Below are positions 13,551 to 22,665 of a stretch of DNA of 33,014 nt, one piece after another. Every line of letters begins with the position of its first letter. The first letter of the stretch is position 1. The notes below the pieces were generated by a model. That model was given only the letters and a program-made list of their open reading frames with translations, ran no database searches and had not been told where the DNA came from. Source of the DNA: Candidatus Tepidiaquacellales bacterium UBA2330 (GTDB lineage: Bacteria; Bacteroidota; Ignavibacteria; Tepidaquicellales; Tepidaquicellaceae); contig DDUU01000032.1 of NCBI GenBank assembly GCA_002344965.1, positions 1 to 33,014 on the forward strand. The letters are read 5' to 3'. Position numbers and translations under genes: made by a program.

Positions 13551-14525
13551 TTGAATATTATCGATAAAAACATTTCTCTTACCGGTATTGATCTTCTGAA
13601 TTTTTCAGGAGTTAACGAAGAGAATCTTAACATTATTAAAGATAGATTTGATTCTACAATTGTTGTAAGAGGAGATTCATTGTTTCTTAAAGGAGAAGAA
13701 AATGAAATCAGTTTAATTGAAAAGATCTTTAATGAGTTAATTTTTCTGCAGAAGAGACAAGGTAAAATTTCTCTTAAAGATGTGAATCTTGTGCTTGAAC
13801 TTATAAATTCCAATGAGTACAGACAGGACAAAGTCAAAGAAAAACTGGGGTTTACTCCAAGTGAACTTAACAATGTAATTCTCTCAAGGAAAAGCGATTT
13901 TATAAAACCGAGATCATCGAATCAGCTTGAATATTTTAATAAAGTTCAGGATAATGATATCGTTTTTGCAATTGGTCCTGCAGGAACAGGTAAAACATAT
14001 CTTGCTGTTGCATTTGCAGTTTCTGCGCTGAAGAACAAGGAAATTACCAAGATTGTTTTGACAAGACCTGCAGTAGAGGCCGGCGAAAGTCTGGGCTTTC
14101 TTCCGGGAGATCTTTCAGAAAAAGTAGATCCGTATTTAAGACCGCTTTATGATGCTCTGGAAGACATGCTTCCTTTTGAAAAGCTTGAAGGATATATTGA
14201 AAAGAATGTCATAGAAGTAATTCCTCTTGCGTTTATGAGAGGAAGGACGTTAAACAATTCTTTTGTAATACTGGATGAAGCGCAGAATTCCACTACAATG
14301 CAAATGAAAATGTTTCTGACAAGGCTCGGTCCAAATTCAAAAGCAATTATTACAGGTGACGTAACTCAGATAGATCTTCCGAAAAAGGAGCAATCGGGAT
14401 TAATTCAGGTCGAAGAAATTCTTAAAAATATCGATGATATTTCTTTTGTATATTTCGAAAAATCCGATGTGGTCAGACATAAGCTTGTAAAAGATATAAT
14501 CAATGCTTATGAAAAATTGCAGTGA
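13551..14525 (+). CDS. phoH: PhoH-like ATPase
   Basis: 324 residues, standard for the short PhoH family. The N-terminal region (about 1-85) is the KH-like part typical of bacterial PhoH/PhoL (GVNEENLNIIKDRF...VVRGDSLFLKG). The ATPase core has Walker A GPAGTGKT (142-149), TRPAVEAGESLGFLPGDLSEKVDPYLRP and Walker B FVILDEAQN (238-246), then ITGDVTQIDLP. PhoH/PhoL proteins are linked to RNA and ribosome metabolism; the substrate is not proven. The start is TTG at 13551 with no Shine-Dalgarno sequence, just after a terminator, so any promoter must overlap the terminator or the start. The stop codon abuts the rsmB stop on the other strand (TGATCA at 14523-14528). Confidence 0.9.
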   Translation: MNIIDKNISLTGIDLLNFSGVNEENLNIIKDRFDSTIVVRGDSLFLKGEENEISLIEKIFNELIFLQKRQGKISLKDVNLVLELINSNEYRQDKVKEKLGFTPSELNNVILSRKSDFIKPRSSNQLEYFNKVQDNDIVFAIGPAGTGKTYLAVAFAVSALKNKEITKIVLTRPAVEAGESLGFLPGDLSEKVDPYLRPLYDALEDMLPFEKLEGYIEKNVIEVIPLAFMRGRTLNNSFVILDEAQNSTTMQMKMFLTRLGPNSKAIITGDVTQIDLPKKEQSGLIQVEEILKNIDDISFVYFEKSDVVRHKLVKDIINAYEKLQ

Positions 14526-15965
14526 TCATGAAATTCTTTTTAGTCTTACGGAAAAAGCGCCGTCTATTTTATTGATATGCGGAAACAATTCAATGCATCC
14601 GTTTTGATTAACAACAGTTTTATCAACAAACTCTGAAGCATCTTCTATTTTAAAAGAAGGATTTTTCTTTAAAAACAAATCAACTACATCTGCATTTTCT
14701 TCAGTTTCAGTAGTACAAGTGCTGTAAATAATTACTCCGTGATCTTTCAGATACCTGACTGCGTTTTCAAGTATTTCAAGCTGCAGTGTCTGAAGTTTCA
14801 TTATATCTTCCGATTCACGTTTCCATTTAATATCCGGTTTTTTCGAAAGCACTCCAAGCCCTGAGCAGGGAGCATCCACCAATATTTTATCAGCTTTACC
14901 GATCAGAGATTCTTTTAATTCTGCAGATTCAGGATTACAAATATCATCATGAATAAATGTTACATTTTTCACTCCCAGTCTTTTCATATTTGATTTCATT
15001 ACTTCCGTTCTGGATAAATATTTTTCGACGGCTATAATTTTCCCCTCATTTCCCATCAGCTCCGAAATGTGCGAAGCTTTGCCGCCGGGTGCAGCGCAAA
15101 GATCAATTATAATCTCATCCTTTTTCGGATTCATAAGTTCAGATACAAGTCCTGCGCTTTCATCCTGAACGGAAAAATAACCCAGCTTAAACATATCTTC
15201 GGTAAATAGTTTTGACATGGATTTGGCAGAAAAAAAATTATTAAGATATTTCCCTTTTTTATAAAAAAGATTTTTTTCTTTCAGAAAATTTTCAAAATCA
15301 TCCGTCGAGATCTTCAAATTATTTACTCTTAATGTCATAACCGGTCGTCTGTTATTCTCTTCACAGAGTTTTACGGCTTCATCAAATCCAAATCTGTTTA
15401 TCCATCTTCTGACCATCCAGTTCGGATGAGACTGCACGATGCCGAGATAATTTACTTCATCTATTTCTCTTGTCGGCCATACCAGATTATCGAGAGTTCT
15501 TATTATGGTTCTGAGCAGTCCGTTTACAACTCCTGCATGTTTCTCGCCATGAATTCTTTTTACAAATTCAACTGCTTCATTTACTGCTGCAGAGTATGGA
15601 ATTTTATTGAGGAAAAGTATCTGATATAGAGCTACTCTCAATGCATTTCTTACTTCAGGCAGACATTTCTCATAATTCCCCCTGTAAAATCCATTGAGGA
15701 ACCAGTCAAGTCTTCTCATCCATCTAATGACTCCGTGAGAGATTTCGTTTAGCAGAGCTTTATCAAAGTCATTGAGCAGGTCATTCTTTAGCTCTGCGTC
15801 AATGAGCTTTTCAAGATAGGAATCCGTTCTTTCGCATCTGCACAGAATTTTCACTGTACAGGATCTTGCATCTTCGAACAGATTTTTAGAGTAAATTTTT
15901 TCTTCGGAAGAAGAACCGTTTTTACGGTTCATGCCGGAAAGTGAATCAAGTTTCTGATTGTCCAT
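14526..15965 (-). CDS. rsmB: 16S rRNA cytosine-C5 methyltransferase RsmB
   Basis: 479 residues. It would methylate C967 (E. coli numbering) of 16S rRNA with S-adenosylmethionine. A NusB-like RNA-binding domain occupies about 27-160. The methyltransferase part has LCAAPGGKASH (motif I, about 289-299), VDAPCSGLGVLSKKPDIKWKR (given in parts: VDAPCSGLG with Cys367 and PDIKWKR) and IIYSTCTTETEEN with the catalytic Cys417. About 25 extra N-terminal residues precede the NusB part; Met12 (15932) is an alternative start. The gene is convergent with phoH with no intervening base. No terminator is visible between them. Confidence 0.93.
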   Translation of the reverse strand: MDNQKLDSLSGMNRKNGSSSEEKIYSKNLFEDARSCTVKILCRCERTDSYLEKLIDAELKNDLLNDFDKALLNEISHGVIRWMRRLDWFLNGFYRGNYEKCLPEVRNALRVALYQILFLNKIPYSAAVNEAVEFVKRIHGEKHAGVVNGLLRTIIRTLDNLVWPTREIDEVNYLGIVQSHPNWMVRRWINRFGFDEAVKLCEENNRRPVMTLRVNNLKISTDDFENFLKEKNLFYKKGKYLNNFFSAKSMSKLFTEDMFKLGYFSVQDESAGLVSELMNPKKDEIIIDLCAAPGGKASHISELMGNEGKIIAVEKYLSRTEVMKSNMKRLGVKNVTFIHDDICNPESAELKESLIGKADKILVDAPCSGLGVLSKKPDIKWKRESEDIMKLQTLQLEILENAVRYLKDHGVIIYSTCTTETEENADVVDLFLKKNPSFKIEDASEFVDKTVVNQNGCIELFPHINKIDGAFSVRLKRIS

Positions 15966-16161
15966 TTATTATTTCTAAGGTGCTTTGGTTTCTAATAATT
16001 TAAAATAATTATTACAAATCAGTATTAAAATGTATAATTTAAAGTAATTCGGAAATGAGTTACTTTCTGTAAAAATTCAATTATTAAAATTCTTAAGCTT
16101 GTTCAGATTTATTTTTAAATTCAAATGAATATAACTTTTCAAAACCTGATAAATTTAAAGT

Positions 16162-18198
16162 TTAAAATTTTTCAATAACATCATGATCAAAAAAATCCTC
16201 AACTATCTCGATCTCGCACTCATCTAAAGAATTTATAAAATATTTTCCGTATGGTTTTGTGATAATCCTGCTGTCTAATATTGCAATTATTCCCTGATCA
16301 TCCCTGTGTCTTATTAGCCTGCCGATTCCCTGTCTGAATTTTAAGATTGCTTCCGGTAGAGAATATTCATAAAAACTGTTACCTCCGTTTTTTTCTATAT
16401 ATTCCATTTTCGCCTGAACAACGGGATGATCTGGAACCTGAAACGGAAGTCTGGTAATAATTAAATTACTCAGCGCCTCACCCGGAACATCAACACCCAT
16501 CCAGAAACTATCAAGTCCAAACAATACGGAATTTATATCTGATTTAAATTTTTCGAGAAGTAAATTACGGGAAACTCCCGGAATCTGAATGAGAAGGTTA
16601 ATATCATGCGTTCTGAATTCATCTTCAAGTTCATTTCCGATTTTTCTTAACAGAGTTCCGTTTGTAAAAAGTATCAGCGCTTTACCTTTCGTCATTAATG
16701 TAAAATGGCTTATCCATTTTTTCAGAATATCAGAATATAATCCGGTATTCTCCTTTCCCGGTTCGGGAATATTTTTGGGTATAAGAATTTTCACCTGTCT
16801 GTAAAAATCAAAAGGGGATTCGAGCTTAACCTCTTTCAACTTTTCAGCACCAAGTCGTTTTCTGAAATATTCAAAATTACTGTTTATAGTCAGCGTTGCG
16901 CTGGTAAGTATCGTAATATTATTTTCCCGGAATATATTTTCCCTGAAAAATTCAGATACATCCACCGGAGAAGAGCATATAGAAACATTTGCGTCAGGTT
17001 TCACCGAAGACAATTCCGTCCAGTATACAAAGTCTTCACCAGTTTCATTTCGTTTCTGATTAATAAAGTCATCGATCACATAATTGAATTCGGAAAATCT
17101 TGTAATATATTCATTAAGTTCATTTTCCTGCGCATCATCTTTACAAACCGGGCGAAGCGCACGCAGATCATCAAGCATACTGTCAAGTTCCGGCTTTAAT
17201 ATGTTTTCAGTAATATTCTTTTCATATACCCTTGCTGTTAATTTTTTCTGACGGTTATATTTATCATCAAACATCTGTTTACGAAGTGTGTAAAAAAACT
17301 GCTGATTCAGATCAATTAAATTTTGAATTTTCATCTGAATGTGAAGAGAAGGCAGCGTAAGAAGAAAACCTTTCTTTTTATTCTGATTGTATAACCGGAT
17401 CAAATGATATTTAATCTTTTCTCTTGAGACAGATGGAGAAATATGATCTGTTGCCACCTGTTCTATTGTATGGGCTTCGTCAAAAATTAAAAAGTCATTG
17501 TTATAAAGATATCCTTCTCTTTCTTCTGAGATCCCGTCAAACAGTGTAAAAAAAAGATGATGGTTTACAATTATCACATCGGAATCCGCCAGCTCTTTCT
17601 TTGCTCTCTGATAAAAGCATTTTGTATTTTCACTTCCGCATGTTTTTAAAGTACAGATTCCCCTTTCTGAACACACCGAATTCCATACATTTTCATTAAC
17701 TGCAAAGTTCAGGTCAGACCGGGTTCCGTCTTTAGTTTCCCTTGACCATCTGTAAAGCATTTCCAGATTCAGCTGTTCTTCCGTTTCAAACAGTGTGTTG
17801 GAAGATTCCATTGCTTTTGCAAGTCTTTTGGGGCAAAGATAATTATTTCTTCCTTTCAGGATCCCGGCTTTAAATTTTACCGGCAGAACTTTCTGAAGAA
17901 ACGGGATATCCTTATTAAGAAGCTGTTCCTGAAGATTTATTGTATATGTGGAGACAATTACTTTTTTATTATTTTTTTTTGCAAAATATATGGAAGGGAC
18001 AAGATAGGCGAAGCTTTTGCCTATTCCGGTAGGTGCTTCAATGAAAATATGATTTTTATTCTGAAGCGTTTCAAATATAAACTCAGACATTGACTCCTGA
18101 GAATGCCGGTATTCATAATTATCAAAATGACCTGACAGAATTCCGGTCTCAGAAAAAAATTCATTTATGGCTTTTAAAATTAAATCAGTTTCCGTCAA
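16162..18198 (-). CDS. dinG: DinG/XPD-family ATP-dependent DNA helicase
   Basis: 678 residues of superfamily 2, Rad3/XPD/DinG type. Walker A is APTGIGKS (55-62), followed by STYTINLQEQLL; the DEAH box is FDEAH (239-243). The iron-sulfur cluster region has cysteines 122, 176, 182, 187 and 194, at least four of which can ligate a 4Fe-4S cluster as in DinG. C-terminal helicase motifs: LFTNGTLLRKI, FGLDSFWMGVDVPGEALSNL and FRQGIGRLIRHRDD. The role is unwinding of damaged or R-loop/replication-blocked DNA. The start is TTG at 18198 without a Shine-Dalgarno sequence. It is divergent from the SpoU gene across 70 bases; the 196 bases after its stop (15966-16161) show no gene. Confidence 0.9.
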   Translation of the reverse strand: MTETDLILKAINEFFSETGILSGHFDNYEYRHSQESMSEFIFETLQNKNHIFIEAPTGIGKSFAYLVPSIYFAKKNNKKVIVSTYTINLQEQLLNKDIPFLQKVLPVKFKAGILKGRNNYLCPKRLAKAMESSNTLFETEEQLNLEMLYRWSRETKDGTRSDLNFAVNENVWNSVCSERGICTLKTCGSENTKCFYQRAKKELADSDVIIVNHHLFFTLFDGISEEREGYLYNNDFLIFDEAHTIEQVATDHISPSVSREKIKYHLIRLYNQNKKKGFLLTLPSLHIQMKIQNLIDLNQQFFYTLRKQMFDDKYNRQKKLTARVYEKNITENILKPELDSMLDDLRALRPVCKDDAQENELNEYITRFSEFNYVIDDFINQKRNETGEDFVYWTELSSVKPDANVSICSSPVDVSEFFRENIFRENNITILTSATLTINSNFEYFRKRLGAEKLKEVKLESPFDFYRQVKILIPKNIPEPGKENTGLYSDILKKWISHFTLMTKGKALILFTNGTLLRKIGNELEDEFRTHDINLLIQIPGVSRNLLLEKFKSDINSVLFGLDSFWMGVDVPGEALSNLIITRLPFQVPDHPVVQAKMEYIEKNGGNSFYEYSLPEAILKFRQGIGRLIRHRDDQGIIAILDSRIITKPYGKYFINSLDECEIEIVEDFFDHDVIEKF

Positions 18199-18268
18199 TT
18201 GATATGAATTGTTTATTAAACAAATCTTTAAAATCTTGATAAGTTATTTATAGAATTACTCATTTTAA

Positions 18269-18817
18269 ATGCGAAAACTCACTCACTCTGAAATTGAAGC
18301 TGACAGAAAAAAACCTGATGAGATAAACAACTATTCAAGGAATCCTATATTTGTATTATGTGACAATATCCGAAGCATTTTTAATGTCGGCGCAATTTTC
18401 AGAACCTCGGATGCAGCCTTTATTGAAAAGCTATTTCTTACCGGATATACTCCATACCCTCCGAGAAATGAAATTGAGAAAGTAGCTCTTGGAGCGACCG
18501 GGACAGTTCCGTGGGAATATTATAAAGATCCTATGGAAATCATTATGAAGCTTAAGAAGAATAATATAAAGATAGCAGTTCTTGAAATAACGGATCAAAA
18601 GAATCTGATATGGAATGTAAAAGCAGATCAGTTTCCCGTATGTTTGGTTCTTGGTAATGAAATAAACGGAGTTTCAAAGGAGATTATTGATCTTGCGGAT
18701 CTATCATTTGAGATACCGATGCTGGGAATGAAACAGTCGCTGAATGTTTCCGTCGCATACGGTATTGCAGTTTATGCAATGGTCAGGGAATTAAAATACA
18801 ATGATATTGCATTATAA
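18269..18817 (+). CDS. SpoU/TrmH-family RNA 2'-O-methyltransferase
   Basis: 182 residues, a minimal SPOUT enzyme without an added RNA-binding domain. Motif 1 is DNIRSIFNVGAIFRTSDA (about 32-49), with the conserved asparagine and arginine; motif 2 is LVLGNEINGVSKEIIDLAD (about 129-147); motif 3 is IPMLGMKQSLNVSVAYGIAVYAM (in parts: IPMLGMKQSLNVSVA and YGIAVYAM). It transfers methyl groups from S-adenosylmethionine to ribose of tRNA or rRNA; the target nucleotide cannot be read from the sequence. It starts at ATG, divergent from dinG. Confidence 0.88.
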   Translation: MRKLTHSEIEADRKKPDEINNYSRNPIFVLCDNIRSIFNVGAIFRTSDAAFIEKLFLTGYTPYPPRNEIEKVALGATGTVPWEYYKDPMEIIMKLKKNNIKIAVLEITDQKNLIWNVKADQFPVCLVLGNEINGVSKEIIDLADLSFEIPMLGMKQSLNVSVAYGIAVYAMVRELKYNDIAL

Positions 18818-18866
18818 ATGTCATTGACATTTCAAGCTAGAAATAAGAATTTTAAAAAAAATTATT

Positions 18867-19370
18867 ATGAAAAAAATCACAGCCGCTATTTTAATAATCT
18901 TTATATTCAGCAGCATTTCTTCAGCTCAGTATAAAGGATATGATGACAAAAATCCTAAATACAAAACCAATTCTAATAATCTGCTGTTCGGATTTATAAA
19001 TCCAAATAATTTTTCAATGAATCATTCTTTCAATGTTTCGATGATAACCACCGGAACCGGAAACGTATCAGTAACTTCTTATATAAATTCAATGAATTAC
19101 AGGATATCCGATAAACTAAATATCAGCGCAGATGTTAAATTCCAGTATTCGCCGTATGCATCTTCCATTTACGGAAAAGGCGCATCCAATTCACTTCAGA
19201 ATGATCTCTCCGGGATCTCATTATCCAGAGCATCGCTAAATTACAGGATATCGGAAAATTCATTTATCAATGTTGAGTTCAGACAATATGATCAGAGTGA
19301 TTACTTTAATAATTTCAACAATCAGTATTATAATCCTTTTATCAATAACCGGGGATATTACGGATATTGA
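18867..19370 (+). CDS. Small exported beta-rich protein, unknown function
   Basis: 167 residues. The signal peptide ends at SSA|Q (about 20). The mature part is rich in Asn, Ser and Tyr, with alternating beta strands: FSMNHSFNVSMITTGTGNVS, YINSMNYRISDKLNISADV, ASLNYRISENSFINVEFRQ, the phrase NYRIS occurring twice. This suggests a small outer-membrane or surface beta protein. The C-terminus is Asn/Tyr-rich (NNFNNQYYNPFINNRGYYGY). No family is recognised. TTGACA at 18824-18829 could be part of a promoter in the 49-base gap, but no matching -7 element is seen. A terminator follows at 19414. Confidence 0.65.
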   Translation: MKKITAAILIIFIFSSISSAQYKGYDDKNPKYKTNSNNLLFGFINPNNFSMNHSFNVSMITTGTGNVSVTSYINSMNYRISDKLNISADVKFQYSPYASSIYGKGASNSLQNDLSGISLSRASLNYRISENSFINVEFRQYDQSDYFNNFNNQYYNPFINNRGYYGY

Positions 19371-19413
19371 AGAAAGATTTCAGACAGAAAATTTTTTATA
19401 AAATTTTTTAAAT

Positions 19414-19444
19414 CCGAAAGTAATTTTACTTTCGGTTTTTTTTT
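19414..19444 (+). terminator. Rho-independent terminator touching the next start codon
   Basis: CCGAAAGTA (19414-19422) pairs with TACTTTCGG (19427-19435), followed by nine T (19436-19444). It ends the exported-protein unit. The next gene starts at 19450, leaving five bases, so the hairpin may also control the downstream operon. Confidence 0.85.
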
Positions 19445-19449
19445 GAAGA

Positions 19450-19920
19450 GTGAGCAAAAACATATTTAATTACATACTTAACGGGATAATTATTTTATTT
19501 CTTGTCTTTGTAATTTATCTTGGATTTTCTTTTTTAAACAATTCCCTGAAATCTGATAAAAAAACTGATGTCATATCTGATACCGCAAAGACTCTGACAA
19601 ATCAGCCAAATCTTTCAATACAGCTTGAGGTTCAGAACGGAACAGGCGAAAAAGGAATAGCAGCTGTATTTACTGAATATCTGAGAAAAAACGGAGTGGA
19701 CGTTGTGGAGTCGGGGAATTTCAATACCGAAGATGAGGAAAGAACTCTTCTAATTGACAGGATCGGAGATAATGCAAAAGCAAAAAGAGTAGCGTCAATA
19801 CTCGGTCTAAATAACAGAAATATAATACAGCAGATCAATAACAGCTTATATCTTGACATTACAGTTGTCATTGGAAAAGATTTTAAAGAACTCAAACCTT
19901 TTACAGATCAACGAAAATAA
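19450..19920 (+). CDS. Membrane-anchored LytR C-terminal-domain protein
   Basis: 156 residues. One membrane helix (about 8-29: YILNGIIILFLVFVIYLGF) is followed by a linker and a LytR_C-type domain (about 55-145) with LEVQNGTGEKGIAAVFTEYLRKNGVDVVESGNF and TLLIDRIGDNAKAKRVASILG (each shown by key parts NGTGEKGIA, GVDVVESGN and AKAKRVASILG). No LytR-CpsA-Psr catalytic domain is attached. The start is GTG at 19450. It lies three bases before rsfS and probably forms an operon with rsfS and pdxA. Its role in the cell envelope is inferred from the domain only. Confidence 0.8.
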   Translation: MSKNIFNYILNGIIILFLVFVIYLGFSFLNNSLKSDKKTDVISDTAKTLTNQPNLSIQLEVQNGTGEKGIAAVFTEYLRKNGVDVVESGNFNTEDEERTLLIDRIGDNAKAKRVASILGLNNRNIIQQINNSLYLDITVVIGKDFKELKPFTDQRK

Positions 19921-19923
19921 ATT

Positions 19924-20289
19924 ATGGATTCAAAAAAATTAGCAGCAAAGCTTGCAGACATGATACTTCAGAAAAAGGGTTTGAATATTTTAATTTTAGA
20001 CCTGAGAAAATTAACCAATGTTACTGATTTTTTTGTAATTGGCACAGCAACATCCGATACGCAGGTAAAGGCGATTGCAGATTATATTAAAGAGGAAACA
20101 GGAAAGTTAGATGAAAGTCCCTGGCATAAAGAAGGTTATTCAAATCTTAAATGGGTATTGATGGATTTTGTAAATGTGGTAGTGCATATTTTTCTTGAAG
20201 ACTCCAGGAAGTTTTACAATCTGGAAGGTCTTTGGGCTGATGCGGAAATAACGGAAGTCAGTGATGAAAAGTTATATGAAAAAAAGTAA
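19924..20289 (+). CDS. rsfS: Ribosomal silencing factor RsfS
   Basis: 121 residues, typical length for the RsfS/Iojap/C7orf30 family. It binds ribosomal protein uL14 on the large subunit and blocks subunit joining in starvation. Visible blocks: LNILILDLRKLTNVTDFFVI, GTATSDTQVKAIADYI, SPWHKEGYSNLKWVLMDFVNVVVHIF and RKFYNLEGLWADA, matching the family's conserved W/E/G, DYGDVVVHIF-type and LE.LW.DA signatures. It starts at ATG three bases after the LytR_C gene and overlaps pdxA at its end. Confidence 0.95.
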   Translation: MDSKKLAAKLADMILQKKGLNILILDLRKLTNVTDFFVIGTATSDTQVKAIADYIKEETGKLDESPWHKEGYSNLKWVLMDFVNVVVHIFLEDSRKFYNLEGLWADAEITEVSDEKLYEKK

Positions 20290-21271
20290 ACCCAAAATTA
20301 TCCTCACGACAGGTGATCCGAACGGGATCGGTCCTGAAATAATCCTTAAAATATTCAGTGATAAAAAATTCTTATCCGGGTATGATCTTTATATTTCCGG
20401 ACACAAAAAAATTTTTGATTTTTATTCGGAGCTTTACGGAATTAAAAACATTCCTTCGGATAAAATTATAGATTTCGAATTGCCGTTCTTGTTTAAAATT
20501 ACTCCCGGAAAAATAAATATGAAGTCAGGAAAGATATCCGGTGATTCAGTGCTGGCTTCCGCAAAGTTATGCATAGAAGGAAAATTTGATGCAATGGTTA
20601 CTCTACCTTTATCAAAGGAAGCGCTTAATCTCGGCGGTTACAATTTTCCGGGACATACAGAATTTCTGAGAAAAATTACCGGCTCAGATAATACAGTTAT
20701 GATACTGTCATCTGAAACATTTTCAGTTGCGCTAATGACAGGGCATATACCGGTAAAAAATATATCTAAAGAGCTTTATAAAAAATTTAAGTCGGGAGAT
20801 CTGTTCAGCAGCGTAATAACAATTAATAATTCTCTCGTAAGGGATTTCGGGATTAAATCTCCAACGATCGGGATTCTTTCGTTAAATCCGCATGCAGGAG
20901 ACGGCGGTCTGCTGGGAAAAGAGGAAGATGAAATTTTAATGCCGTTGATAGAACAGATGAATGATACAGGATTTAAACTCCGCGGTCCATATGCATCTGA
21001 CGCTTATTTTGCCGGCGGAATATATAAGAAGTTTAATATCACAGCTGCATTATATCATGATCAGGGTCTTATCCCGTTTAAGATGATGTCATTCGGTAAA
21101 GGAGTAAATTTTACAGCCGGGTTAAATATAATCAGGACCTCGCCTGATCACGGAACAGCTTTTGATATTGCAGGTTACGGAAAGGCAAATGAGGAGAGTA
21201 CAAAGTATGCAATTAAGAAAGCTGCTCTCTTTGCAAAAGTAAAATCAGATCATCTGTTTACAAGAAACTGA
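20276..21271 (+). CDS. pdxA: 4-hydroxythreonine-4-phosphate dehydrogenase PdxA
   Basis: About 331 residues. It oxidises 4-phosphohydroxy-L-threonine with NAD in pyridoxal-phosphate synthesis. Blocks: TTGDPNGIGPEI, LPLSKEALNLGGYNFPGHTEFL (metal-binding His in PGHTEF), MTGHIPV, ILSLNPHAGDGG, AALYHDQGLIPFKMMSFGKGVNFT (second metal His in YHDQ) and RTSPDHGTAFDIAG (third metal His in DHGTA). The frame also allows GTG at 20261 or ATG at 20264, lengthening the overlap with rsfS; ATG at 20276 gives MKKSKPKIIL directly before the first strand and is preferred. The 3' end overlaps the convergent TPR gene by 22 bases. Other pyridoxal genes are not in the window. Confidence 0.93.
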   Translation: MKKSKPKIILTTGDPNGIGPEIILKIFSDKKFLSGYDLYISGHKKIFDFYSELYGIKNIPSDKIIDFELPFLFKITPGKINMKSGKISGDSVLASAKLCIEGKFDAMVTLPLSKEALNLGGYNFPGHTEFLRKITGSDNTVMILSSETFSVALMTGHIPVKNISKELYKKFKSGDLFSSVITINNSLVRDFGIKSPTIGILSLNPHAGDGGLLGKEEDEILMPLIEQMNDTGFKLRGPYASDAYFAGGIYKKFNITAALYHDQGLIPFKMMSFGKGVNFTAGLNIIRTSPDHGTAFDIAGYGKANEESTKYAIKKAALFAKVKSDHLFTRN

Positions 21272-22665
21272 AGAAGTTTTTTCCAGTCATTTTCAAGATC
21301 ATATTCAAATCTGTCGGAAGGATTAAGTTCAAAAGCTTTTTCCACCATTTCAATTCCTGACTCAGTATTTTCTTTCATAAAATAAATTTTAGCTTTCTCA
21401 TAATAAGGTTCGTGCCATTGCGGGTTTAATTTTATCGCTTTATCAAATGCTTTCATGGACAGGGTCAGATTTTTTGCATCAAACAATGCACATCCGTAAT
21501 CATACCAGGCGTCATAATTTTTGTCATCAAGCTTAACAACCATCGAATAACTTTTTACAGCATCATCGATTTTGCCGAGAGCGTGCTCCGCATCTGCCTT
21601 CAGATACCAGATCTCTGAATAATCTTTACAAAGAATTATGGCAGAATTAAAATCTTCAATGGCTTTATCATAGCTGCCGAAATTAAAATAGCAGTTTCCT
21701 CTGCCGTAATAAGATTCGTAATTATAATGATCCGCTTTGATAGCTTCGGAAAAATAACTGATCGCCATTTCGAAATTACCAAGCTCTTCATAAGCATTTC
21801 CGAGATTGTGCAAAGTAAAAGGATCGTCCTTTTTTAGTTCAAGGGATTTCAGATAGCACTCAATTGCTTTATGCAATCTGCCTACAGAGGCATATGCGTT
21901 TCCGCAATTATACCAGGCGGAAGGGAAGTTGCTTCTGAGAGCGAGACACATTTCATAACTCTCGATTGCTTTCAGAAATTTTCCGGTTCTGTTTAATACA
22001 ATGCCTCTGTTATACCACGCAGTATAATTCAGCGGGGAATACTTAAGATGTTCGTCATAAGCATTAATGGATTCAGTGAGCATATCAAGAAAGTCGAAAC
22101 AATAACCGAGTTCATAATAAGCGTCTTTATGCTCGCTGTTGATTTTCAGCACGCTTTCAAAACACTCTGCGGCTTCAGTAAACTTTTCAAGCTTTTCATA
22201 GGTAAGTCCCATATTGAATAATGCATCAGGATTATACGGATCCATTTCAACAGCTTTGAGAAAACAGCTTAATGCCTGGTCATATTTTTCCAGATTATCT
22301 AATGTGATACCTTTATTAATGTAAATTTCTTTATCAGTGGGATCAAGCAGAATGGCTTTTTCAAAGTATTCGATGGCTTCAGAAAATTTTCCGAGACTGT
22401 CAAGTATTAAGGCTTTTTTATGCCAGGCGTCTGTAGAATAAGGATATATATCTAATAACACATTAACATAGCTGAGCGCTTTTTCAAATTCATAATTATC
22501 AAAATAAAAATTAATTATTTCTTCCAGATTTTCAGCATCGAAATTATATTTGGCTTCTTCCTCGAGTTTTAATATTTTTTCAAGCTCTTCGCTTTTTTTA
22601 TTCTTATTTTTTTCACTATCCGTTTCTTCATCTCCAAAAAAATCCAAATCGTCATAATCTTTCAC
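21250..22665 (-). CDS. Cytoplasmic TPR-repeat protein (about 12 repeats)
   Basis: 471 residues with no signal peptide. The first 45 residues are highly charged (acidic DDLDFFGDEETDSE, then lysine-rich). From about 50 to 455 there are some 12 consecutive 34-residue tetratricopeptide repeats, each showing the W/Y-x-x-x-G/A...Y...A...F/Y-x-x-A...P pattern (for example AWHKKALILDSLGKFSEAIEYFEKA, key positions only). This forms a superhelical scaffold for protein binding; the partner is unknown. The start is GTG at 22665 with GGAGG (minus-strand 22675-22671) five bases before it, the only strong ribosome binding site on the minus strand noticed here. Its end overlaps pdxA by 22 bases. Confidence 0.88.
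   Translation of the reverse strand: MKDYDDLDFFGDEETDSEKNKNKKSEELEKILKLEEEAKYNFDAENLEEIINFYFDNYEFEKALSYVNVLLDIYPYSTDAWHKKALILDSLGKFSEAIEYFEKAILLDPTDKEIYINKGITLDNLEKYDQALSCFLKAVEMDPYNPDALFNMGLTYEKLEKFTEAAECFESVLKINSEHKDAYYELGYCFDFLDMLTESINAYDEHLKYSPLNYTAWYNRGIVLNRTGKFLKAIESYEMCLALRSNFPSAWYNCGNAYASVGRLHKAIECYLKSLELKKDDPFTLHNLGNAYEELGNFEMAISYFSEAIKADHYNYESYYGRGNCYFNFGSYDKAIEDFNSAIILCKDYSEIWYLKADAEHALGKIDDAVKSYSMVVKLDDKNYDAWYDYGCALFDAKNLTLSMKAFDKAIKLNPQWHEPYYEKAKIYFMKENTESGIEMVEKAFELNPSDRFEYDLENDWKKLLQFLVNR

Noticed and set aside
13539..13553. TAACTTTTG just before phoH as a TAnnTTTG promoter
   Set aside because: It has one base too many and its TTG is the start codon itself; transcription would begin inside the gene.
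21250..22665. Tandem DNA repeat in the TPR gene
   Set aside because: The repeats are at the protein level only; the DNA units have diverged.
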